DNA of 8,254 nucleotides, from positions 9,110 to 17,363 of the forward strand of contig DBCW01000054.1 of the NCBI GenBank assembly GCA_002293265.1, given 5' to 3'. Shown here piece after piece: positions 1 through 5,413 of this stretch. Position 1 is the stretch's first letter, and every line of letters starts with the position of its first letter. The DNA comes from Eggerthellales bacterium UBA948 (GTDB lineage Bacteria > Actinomycetota > Coriobacteriia > Coriobacteriales > UBA8131). The notes beneath the pieces were generated by a model. That model did not search any database and was not told the DNA's origin. It saw nothing but the letters and a program-made list of their open reading frames with translations. Both the position numbers and the translations under genes were made by a program.

Positions 1-56
1 GATCTGGAGCAAACCGAGCTGAATCTGACACACAAGCATTAGATCGGTGCTTCCCT
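1..56 (+). repeat. Dispersed repeat unit, copy A (left end cut by window edge)
   Basis: This stretch matches the reverse complement of 7459-7514 at most positions (49 of 56 by hand, including a shared run AATCTGACACACAAGCATTA) and, less closely, 7571-7623. It ends in CTTCCCT, the same terminus as the other copies. At the 3' copy the unit is one arm of a long hairpin, so copy A may be the right arm of a second hairpin whose left arm lies before the window. A TATAAT hexamer follows at 61-66. Confidence 0.75.
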
Positions 57-264
57 TGCTTATAATCACAAAGGTGTACCCATCTGGCAAACATCACACT
101 AATACTAGTATAGATAATTAGGTTAGTAATAGCTAGTATAAATAACAACACATACAACAACTTGATTACAACAATAGCAATTAATAGAACTTGCTGTAAA
201 ATTACCACTTCAGCTGTTTTATGCAGGTATTATGCTTGTAGATTGTATAAAACCAGGAGATCAA
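57..264. other. Non-coding AT-rich leader upstream of the MaoC-like gene
   Basis: I see no convincing coding sequence here. The stretch is AT-rich and contains TATAAT at 61-66, a perfect 10-bp palindrome ATACTAGTAT at 102-111 partly echoed near 131-140, and a TAAAAT at 197-202 that could be a -10 box. No good -35 partner was found at 16-18 bp for either hexamer. The promoter of the following two-gene unit must lie here or further left, but I cannot fix it. Confidence 0.4.
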
Positions 265-699
265 ATGTATTTTGAAGAGTTTGAGGTTGGGCATATCTGG
301 CAGATTCCTGCTATTGAAATGACCAAAGATGCGATTATTGAGTTTGCTAAGAACTACGATCCGCTTCCCATTCATACCGATGAAGAATATGCCGATAACA
401 CCAGATTTGGCGGATTAATCGCCTCAGGACCACATAGTTTTATGGCTTTGTGGACTCAATTCATCAAGACCTGCGACCCACTTGGTGACGAACTGGTGGC
501 AGGAGCTTCAAATCATATGGCATGGCCGATACCAACGTATGCCGGCGACACATTAAGGGGCGAGGTAGAGGTGATTTCAACGGCAGCCAAAAATAAATAC
601 AACGGTGTCATAAAAGCTGAACTTCGTGGCTATAATCAAAACGACGAGCTGGCTGTCAAAGGCGGCGCAGAGATTTATGTAAAACGTCTGCCCCGATAA
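265..699 (+). CDS. MaoC-like acyl dehydratase (hot-dog fold)
   Basis: A 144-residue single hot-dog protein of the MaoC-like dehydratase family, whose members hydrate or dehydrate enoyl-CoA or related acyl thioesters in the cytoplasm. The family's catalytic Asp and His are visible at D32 and H37 in the stretch YDPLPIHTDEEYA, a close relative of the hydratase motif D-x-N-P-x-H. The helix after it (LIASGPHSFMALWTQF) and a later P..AGDTL turn also fit. I start at the ATG at 265 because AGGAGA lies 4 nt upstream (255-260) and MYFEEFEVG is the usual N-terminus. An in-frame ATG at 232 would add 11 residues but has a poor binding site. pncA follows after 24 bp, so the two are probably co-transcribed. 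The true acyl substrate cannot be read from the sequence. Confidence 0.85.
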   Translation: MYFEEFEVGHIWQIPAIEMTKDAIIEFAKNYDPLPIHTDEEYADNTRFGGLIASGPHSFMALWTQFIKTCDPLGDELVAGASNHMAWPIPTYAGDTLRGEVEVISTAAKNKYNGVIKAELRGYNQNDELAVKGGAEIYVKRLPR

Positions 700-723
700 A
701 TCACCAAAACTGCGGAGGAAAAC

Positions 724-1338
724 ATGTCAAAACGTGCATTGATACTGGTGGACATACAAAATGATTTCTGTCCCGGCGGAGCGCTGGCAGTCAAAGACGG
801 CGATGCTGTGGTTGAAAAGGCAAACTTGCTGGCGGAAGATTTTTCTGCAGCAGGAGATTTGATCGTCGCCACACAAGATGCTCACCCCGCAAACCACGGA
901 TCGTTTGCCTCGCAACACGATGGTGTAAAAGTGGGTGACATCATCAAGCTGGCTGGTCTTGATCAGGTGGCGTGGCCGGATCACTGCATAGATGGCACAC
1001 CGGGGGCTCAGTTTCATCCTGAGCTAAAAGTCGAGCTTATCCGCAAAGTCTTTAAGAAAGGCACAGACCCTCGTATAGACTCGTATTCCGGGTTTTACGA
1101 CAACGACCATCAAAGCAGCACAGGCCTTAGTGTTTTCTTAAACGATTTTGGCGTAAGCGAAGTTTGGGTCTGTGGGCTGGCAACAGACTACTGTGTAAAG
1201 GCGACCGCTTTAGATGCATTGCGAGAGGGTTTTAAGGTAGCGGTGGTTGCCGATGCCTGCAGAGCGGTAAACATGTCGCCGGATGATGGCGACAAAGCTT
1301 TGCAGGAAATGCATGATAAAGGCTGTGTAATTAAGTAA
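724..1338 (+). CDS. pncA: Nicotinamidase (isochorismatase-like cysteine hydrolase)
   Basis: This 204-residue protein should deamidate nicotinamide to nicotinate for NAD salvage. The PncA set of residues is complete: catalytic D10 (LVDIQNDF), K112 (FKKGTD) and C157 (ATDYCVKATALDA), and metal ligands D52 and H54 (TQDAHPANHGSF) with H87 (WPDHC). The length is typical of the nicotinamidase subgroup, and the WPDHC segment and metal site separate it from other isochorismatase-fold hydrolases. The ATG at 724 is preceded by GGAGGAA. It lies 24 bp after the MaoC-like gene on the same strand, which suggests one transcript, though no pathway links the two. Pyrazinamidase activity is usual for the family. 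No other NAD-salvage gene is in the window. Confidence 0.93.
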   Translation: MSKRALILVDIQNDFCPGGALAVKDGDAVVEKANLLAEDFSAAGDLIVATQDAHPANHGSFASQHDGVKVGDIIKLAGLDQVAWPDHCIDGTPGAQFHPELKVELIRKVFKKGTDPRIDSYSGFYDNDHQSSTGLSVFLNDFGVSEVWVCGLATDYCVKATALDALREGFKVAVVADACRAVNMSPDDGDKALQEMHDKGCVIK

Positions 1339-1347
1339 AGTGTTGAT

Positions 1348-1356
1348 TTATCCACA
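1348..1356 (+). promoter_or_regulatory. Single consensus DnaA-box-like 9-mer
   Basis: TTATCCACA is a perfect match to the general bacterial DnaA box. It lies in the spacer between pncA and the degV-family gene and touches the start of repeat copy B. I saw no second exact copy in the window, no replication gene and no AT-rich unwinding region beside it, so it is not evidence of an origin and may be chance. Confidence 0.25.
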
Positions 1357-1390
1357 ATCTGGCGAACAAGCATTAAATCAGTACTTCCCT
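1356..1390 (+). repeat. Dispersed repeat unit, copy B (truncated)
   Basis: This 35-bp stretch matches 22-56 of copy A at 29 of 35 positions, sharing ACAAGCATTA and the terminal CTTCCCT. The outer half of the unit is missing and there is no inverted partner nearby. As in copy A, a -10-like hexamer (TAAAAT, 1395-1400) begins exactly 5 nt after the terminal T. It sits in the only spacer before the degV operon, so it may contribute to that operon's promoter. Confidence 0.65.
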
Positions 1391-1478
1391 AAGCTAAAAT
1401 ATAGGCTCTTATTTAACTTTTGATTTAGCTTTGATAGTCACTCCCATTTGAAAAGATCGTTACTAAAGGAGATAGCTA

Positions 1479-2456
1479 ATGGCAACCCGTAATCGGAAAT
1501 GCAACCTCATCATAGACTCATGTTGTGATCTGCCGGCAGATCTGGTGGAGTCATATGATGTCGAGGTGATGCCGTTCACATACATCATGGATGATGGCGA
1601 CCACTTAGATGACTTGTGGACATCGATGAAGCCACATGATTTTTATGAACGCATGCGCAAAGGTGAGAGCCCAACCACGTCTCAAGTGCCTGTAGCCACC
1701 ATTCAGGCTACTTTAGAAAAGGCTGCAAAAGGTGGGGTTCCCACAGTATTTGTCTGCTTTTCGAGCTGTCTTTCGGGCACGTTTGAAAGCATTTTGAATA
1801 CGTGGGACTCAATGAAAAAAGATTACCCCGATTTTGAGTTGCATATTGTGGATTCAAAACTGGCATCAGTAGCTGAAGGGCTCTTAGTTATGGAAGCTGT
1901 GCGGCAATGTGATCGCGGACTTACAGCAAGCGAGCTGGCAGAGTGGGTACGCGAGGCTCGTTATTACGTGCATGGCTACTTTACGCTGGACGGCCTTGAG
2001 ACACTTAGGCGTGGTGGACGTATTCCGGATGTAGCAGCTGTTGCAGGTGCTAAGCTGGATATCAAACCCATTTTGAGTTTTGACATTGATGGGCGCTTGG
2101 CGTTTTTTGGTGCAGCCAGAGGTCGTAAAAAGTCGCTTAAACAACTTATGCATATTTTTGAGGAACGCTTTGATGCGAATTCGCAAAATGCGGTGATAAT
2201 CGGAGCTGCGGATGCTACAAAAGAGCAAAAAATGCTTGTTGACCAGGTGCTCAAGATGCCCATAGAGGTTGCAATGTGGCAATGCAGCATAGGTCCGGTA
2301 ATTGGCTCGCATGTAGGCCCGGAGATGATGGCTGTTGTATTTTGGGGTCCGGACAGGCGCGAGAATATGTTGCTTACCGACCGCATCGCCAAAGCAGTTT
2401 CCGGATTTAAGCGAGGCTCATCCAAAGATAACGATGCGGATGCGGCCAAAGAATAA
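1479..2456 (+). CDS. DegV family protein (fatty-acid-binding, FakB-like)
   Basis: A 325-residue DegV-family protein. Members bind a single fatty acid, and FakB-type members present it to the kinase FakA for phosphorylation. Visible family marks are IIDSCCDLP at 11-19 (usually DSTxDLP, with the two small residues here replaced by C15-C16), TSQVP at 67-71, FSSCLSGTFES at 94-104, and the conserved TLRRGGRIP around 175-183. These regions line the lipid pocket in the family. The protein is longer than the usual 280 or so residues, mainly through a charged C-terminal tail (GSSKDNDADAAKE). The start has AAAGGAG 7 nt upstream. It heads a three-gene unit, and the next gene begins 18 bp after its stop. 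No FakA-like kinase is present here, so the acyl-phosphate role is inferred from family only. Confidence 0.9.
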   Translation: MATRNRKCNLIIDSCCDLPADLVESYDVEVMPFTYIMDDGDHLDDLWTSMKPHDFYERMRKGESPTTSQVPVATIQATLEKAAKGGVPTVFVCFSSCLSGTFESILNTWDSMKKDYPDFELHIVDSKLASVAEGLLVMEAVRQCDRGLTASELAEWVREARYYVHGYFTLDGLETLRRGGRIPDVAAVAGAKLDIKPILSFDIDGRLAFFGAARGRKKSLKQLMHIFEERFDANSQNAVIIGAADATKEQKMLVDQVLKMPIEVAMWQCSIGPVIGSHVGPEMMAVVFWGPDRRENMLLTDRIAKAVSGFKRGSSKDNDADAAKE

Positions 2457-2474
2457 ACGCAGGCAGGAGAAATA

Positions 2475-3578
2475 GTGATCACATTTATATGGCAAAAGGA
2501 TCTGAACAACTTAGCGCATCCAATGGTGAACAAGTTGATAGATGCCGGTTACGACGTAACGGTCTATGCTCGTGGTGGCGAAGGCTCTAAGTCAAAAGGC
2601 ACCGGCAAAGGTTCTGGTAGTGCGGCTGTTTATTCTGAGCCGGAGTTGTCAGATGAGGTTGTTCGTGCCTCAACACTTGCCGAGGCAATGGAAAGAGCCC
2701 AGACAGTCATTACACATCTTGGCACACCCCAAGATGTCGAAGATATATATTTAGGCGAAGGCGGAATTTTTGAAAACGCCCAGCCTGCCAGTGTTTTTAT
2801 TGATCTAAGTACCAGCAATCCAAAGCTGGCAAAAGAAATATATGCGCTAGCCGCCGTACACGATCATCGTTTTGTAGAAGCTCCCATAGATGGCGCGGTG
2901 GATTTTGCGCAAAGCGGTGCATACAAGCTTTACGCTGCAGGCGAGCCTGACAACTTGGCAGCTGCTCAAGAAGTTTTAGGCGTTCTTGCCGACGATGTTG
3001 TAGTTGTTGGGCTGCCGGGCACAGGCGTGGCAATGAAACTTGCTTCGCAGATAGCGTTGGCAGGCGCAATGCTGGGATTGGTAGAGGCTGTCTCATTCGC
3101 ACTTATTTCAGGTGTGGAGAAGGAGCGTTTAGTTGAAGTTTTGGGCGACAATCCTTATGTTGCGGCTTTATCAAACGCCTTTGGTAAGCGCATTGTAGAC
3201 GAAGACTTCTACTTTGGTATGGACTTGAGCAAGTTCTTTAGCGATCTGGAAAAAGCACTTGCGGCAGCCGATGAAGCCGGTCTGGCTTTGCCGGGGCTTG
3301 AGGCTGCGCATCAGCTATACGACCTATTGGTGCTGGTTGGTGGCGGACAAAAAGGTATTCACGCCTTGGCTCTCATTTATTACGACGAAGAGCGCTGTGC
3401 CAAGCACGGTCTTAACTGGGCGCTGGCACAAAAAGCCATGGACGTATACGAACGTGCAGGTGAGGATGGTTACGACGACTATTATCTGGACGACGACTGT
3501 GACGATCCGGACTGTAAAACCCATTATCATGGTGACGAAGACCCGCCAAAAATGGGCAACTATTTCTCGCACAACTAA
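2475..3578 (+). CDS. Beta-hydroxyacid dehydrogenase (HIBADH/6PGDH-like) homologue, divergent
   Basis: This 367-residue protein follows the 3-hydroxyisobutyrate dehydrogenase plan. It has an N-terminal Rossmann-like half (residues 1-175), the substrate motifs DLSTSNP at 110-116 and APIDGAV at 136-142, then the helical domain with catalytic-lysine motif GVAMKLA (K188). Three things are odd. The glycine-rich nucleotide loop expected after the first strand is replaced by WQKDLNNLAHPM (6-17). The Lys of the C-terminal KDL motif is a Ser (SDL, 256-258). There is a Gly/Ser/Lys insertion at 34-50 and an Asp-rich tail with C342, C347, H350 and H352. Family members are about 290-300 residues. GTG start at 2475 follows AGGAGA by 4 nt. 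It lies between the degV-family and peptidase genes in one operon. It may be a non-redox homologue, so substrate and activity are unknown. Confidence 0.75.
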   Translation: MITFIWQKDLNNLAHPMVNKLIDAGYDVTVYARGGEGSKSKGTGKGSGSAAVYSEPELSDEVVRASTLAEAMERAQTVITHLGTPQDVEDIYLGEGGIFENAQPASVFIDLSTSNPKLAKEIYALAAVHDHRFVEAPIDGAVDFAQSGAYKLYAAGEPDNLAAAQEVLGVLADDVVVVGLPGTGVAMKLASQIALAGAMLGLVEAVSFALISGVEKERLVEVLGDNPYVAALSNAFGKRIVDEDFYFGMDLSKFFSDLEKALAAADEAGLALPGLEAAHQLYDLLVLVGGGQKGIHALALIYYDEERCAKHGLNWALAQKAMDVYERAGEDGYDDYYLDDDCDDPDCKTHYHGDEDPPKMGNYFSHN

Positions 3579-3600
3579 TCAAGCAGATTAAGCTCAAGGC

Positions 3601-4449
3601 ATGTTGGAGTTTGCTTGCAGCGATGGCACAAAACTGGGGCTCAAAGTACGAGTCTCTGAAAAGGCTAAAAATCAGCGCTTAAGCCTAAGCCACAACGGAA
3701 CGCTTGAGGTTGTAATACCTGTTGTTGCAGCTAGCCGCATGGTAGCAAAGCTCAAAAAAGCACATAAAGATATAGATTCTAATGAACTAAATGTTAGGCT
3801 CAGCGCAGAACTAGAAGAGACAGCAATTGAGCTTAGTGAGCATCATCGTTCATGGATAGAACGTGCCGCAAAACGAACAAGACCGCAGCGAGAAGCCTAT
3901 GAGATGAGCCAAGCGGCCGGACTACCAACACACTTGGACTTTCCATTAGCCAACGAGTTGTGGCTTATCGAATATAAATCAACAACTGCAAAATCTATAA
4001 CAGTAAAGCCGGACGGACTTAGGCGCTACGATGGCGCAAAGCAGGTTTTAGCTTTAAAAATCAGCGGCAATATTGATGATGAAGTGTTATGCCGCAAGGC
4101 ACTTGCACGTTTTGTGACCAAACGAGCCAAAGATTTAATCCCACCTTTTGCCTATGGAGTATGTGCAGAGATAGGCGCAAAGCCACGGACAATAACAGTA
4201 AACAACCGCAAATCTGCCTGGGGCGTATGCACCGGGTCGGGAGACATTCGTATAGATCGTAAAGTGTTATTCTTCCCAACAGACATGGCTCGCCAAGTAG
4301 TCTTACACGAGGCGTGCCACCTAAAACACCTAAACCACTCCGCCCGCTTTTACCAAGAACTCTTCTCATACGAAGGCTCCACACGCGAAGCCGAGAAAGC
4401 AGTAAAGAAGGGAATCCAACTAATTCCGGCATGGTTTATTGATGGGTAA
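3601..4449 (+). CDS. YgjP-like (DUF45) zinc metallopeptidase
   Basis: A 282-residue protein of the YgjP/DUF45 family, predicted zinc-dependent peptidases related to SprT and WLM types. The C-terminal half has the family's WG-x-C motif (W207-G208-V209-C210) and the zinc motif HEACHLKHLNHSARF, with H236, E237, H240 and probably H246 as third ligand. The N-terminal signature (RVSEKAKNQRLSLSHNG, 17-33, then VVIP, 37-40) is also present. A charged helical insertion of about 30 residues (46-78) before HHRSWIERAAKR makes it longer than usual homologues. The ATG follows the upstream stop by 22 bp, but the only Shine-Dalgarno candidate, AAGG at 3596-3599, is just 1 nt away. A TTG at codon 2 would be better spaced. 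It is probably co-transcribed with the two genes before it. Its biological substrate is not known. Confidence 0.85.
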   Translation: MLEFACSDGTKLGLKVRVSEKAKNQRLSLSHNGTLEVVIPVVAASRMVAKLKKAHKDIDSNELNVRLSAELEETAIELSEHHRSWIERAAKRTRPQREAYEMSQAAGLPTHLDFPLANELWLIEYKSTTAKSITVKPDGLRRYDGAKQVLALKISGNIDDEVLCRKALARFVTKRAKDLIPPFAYGVCAEIGAKPRTITVNNRKSAWGVCTGSGDIRIDRKVLFFPTDMARQVVLHEACHLKHLNHSARFYQELFSYEGSTREAEKAVKKGIQLIPAWFIDG

Positions 4450-4458
4450 ATACTCAGG

Positions 4459-5283
4459 TCACTTCCTGTTATTTGTATACAGCAACTTTAGCCCACGCAA
4501 AGTTAACTGTTCGTCTATCTGCGATTCATGTTCAAGCATTGGCTCAAGCATTTTGGCATCCTCGCCGGCTAGAACGATCTTCGTTTCGTAGCCTAATTCT
4601 TGCCAGATCATCTTGATCAGACCATCGATTCTGGCTACTTCGCCCATGACGATACCTGAACGCATTGACTCGATATTGTTTTTGCCGATAAGGGTTTTGG
4701 GCTGGGAAATACTTACCATAGGTAGACGTGCTGCTGCTTGAAATAGTGCTTGAGTTGAAAGCGTTATACCCGGGGCAATAAGACCTCCGACAAAGGCACC
4801 CTCGTTGTCCAAAACGGCGCAGTTAACGGTCATGCCACAATCGATGATTATGAGCGGAAATCCGTAAGCATGCTTTGCTGCAACCAGATCAGCTATTCTG
4901 TCGGGACCTACTTCTGCCGGGTTGTCGTACTTCATCTGGATGCCGGTTTTTAGCCCCGGACCAACTACCAAAGGTCGTCTTGTAGTTATTGTTTGCAACG
5001 CCGTTATCCATGTCTGCGCAATGCCCGGCACTGCACATGACACAATTGAATCTATGGATGCCAGCCAGGTTTTTGTATCAGCGAAGCTTTCCGGGCAATT
5101 TGCCAAACGATTAAAGAACCCCAGCATGACAAGCATCGCTTCATCTGTTGTGGTGTAGGACTGTGTTGATACTGTCCAAATATTGAGCAGCTCATCACCG
5201 CTAAATAAGCCAAAACTTGTCGTCTTATTGCCAATGTCTACAGCAAGAAGCTCCGTAGCTTTAGGGCTTTCAATTTTACTCAT
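4459..5283 (-). CDS. coaX: Type III pantothenate kinase
   Basis: A 274-residue ASKHA-fold kinase that should phosphorylate pantothenate in the first step of CoA synthesis. It shows the phosphate-binding motif AVDIGNKTT (14-22, D16), the catalytic motif GPDR (126-129, D128, usually GADR), a second phosphate motif DCGMTVN (148-154, usually D-x-GTATT) and GGLIAPGITLS (166-176). The order and spacing fit CoaX, although two motifs depart from consensus. I start at ATG 5283 because GGAG sits 5 nt upstream. An in-frame TTG at 5304 would add seven residues that read through the binding site. The gene converges on the YgjP-like gene with only 9 bp between stops, and I saw no terminator hairpin there. 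It is divergent from the OPT transporter and probably transcribed from the shared region at 5284-5413. Confidence 0.88.
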   Translation of the reverse strand: MSKIESPKATELLAVDIGNKTTSFGLFSGDELLNIWTVSTQSYTTTDEAMLVMLGFFNRLANCPESFADTKTWLASIDSIVSCAVPGIAQTWITALQTITTRRPLVVGPGLKTGIQMKYDNPAEVGPDRIADLVAAKHAYGFPLIIIDCGMTVNCAVLDNEGAFVGGLIAPGITLSTQALFQAAARLPMVSISQPKTLIGKNNIESMRSGIVMGEVARIDGLIKMIWQELGYETKIVLAGEDAKMLEPMLEHESQIDEQLTLRGLKLLYTNNRK

Positions 5284-5297
5284 AACCTCTCCATGTT

Positions 5298-5313
5298 TGT
5301 ACAAAATCGTACA
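5298..5313. promoter_or_regulatory. Perfect dyad TGTAC-N6-GTACA upstream of coaX
   Basis: TGTAC at 5298-5302 and GTACA at 5309-5313 form an exact inverted repeat with a 6-nt spacer. It lies 15 bp upstream of the coaX start codon and touches a minus-strand TATAGT (5313-5318), so a protein bound here could cover the coaX transcription start. The dyad shape is typical of a homodimeric repressor site. No regulator gene is in the window and I cannot name one. Confidence 0.4.
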
Positions 5314-5318
5314 CTATA

Positions 5319-5346
5319 TTGCAAGTTTCATCCTAACGATTATACT
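5319..5346 (+). promoter_or_regulatory. Candidate sigma-70-type promoter for the OPT transporter
   Basis: TTGCAA (5319-5324) and TATACT (5341-5346) are 16 bp apart on the plus strand, matching the consensus at 4 of 6 and 5 of 6 positions. This would start the OPT transcript about 60 nt before its ATG. The -10 box overlaps a minus-strand TATAAT, so the two divergent genes may compete for polymerase. Confidence 0.5.
5339..5344 (-). promoter_or_regulatory. Candidate -10 box for coaX
   Basis: The minus strand reads TATAAT here, a perfect -10 hexamer about 55 bp upstream of the coaX ATG. The -35 region 17 bp further up (GATTAC on the minus strand) is poor. A second, closer candidate is TATAGT at 5313-5318, which adjoins the TGTAC dyad. 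I cannot decide between them from sequence. Confidence 0.4.
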
Positions 5347-5413
5347 GTAATCATCTTAGAGGTAATCCGACTTCTTGGACTATGGAGAAGCGGATATACA
5401 GAAAAGGAAAAAC

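Noticed and set aside
232..264. Earlier in-frame ATG for the MaoC-like gene
   Set aside because: It has no good ribosome binding site, while the ATG at 265 follows AGGAGA and gives the usual family N-terminus.
1348..1356. Replication origin suggested by the perfect DnaA box
   Set aside because: Only one exact box was seen, with no cluster, no dnaA or dnaN, and no unwinding element. A single 9-mer can occur by chance.
1884..2533. Minus-strand open frames of 142 and 185 codons opposite the degV-family gene
   Set aside because: They lie entirely or mostly under a well-supported gene, lack binding sites and resemble no family, so they are shadows.
4061..4432. Minus-strand frame of 123 codons opposite the YgjP-like gene
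   Set aside because: It is antisense to the zinc-motif region of a recognised gene, with low-quality Leu/Arg-rich composition.
5284..5304. TTG start for coaX seven codons upstream
   Set aside because: The added residues would be encoded by the GGAGAGG binding site of the ATG at 5283.
5375..5413. TTG start for the OPT gene
   Set aside because: The ATG at 5414 has AAAAGGAA at the right distance, and the extra residues are charged and unlike a family N-terminus.
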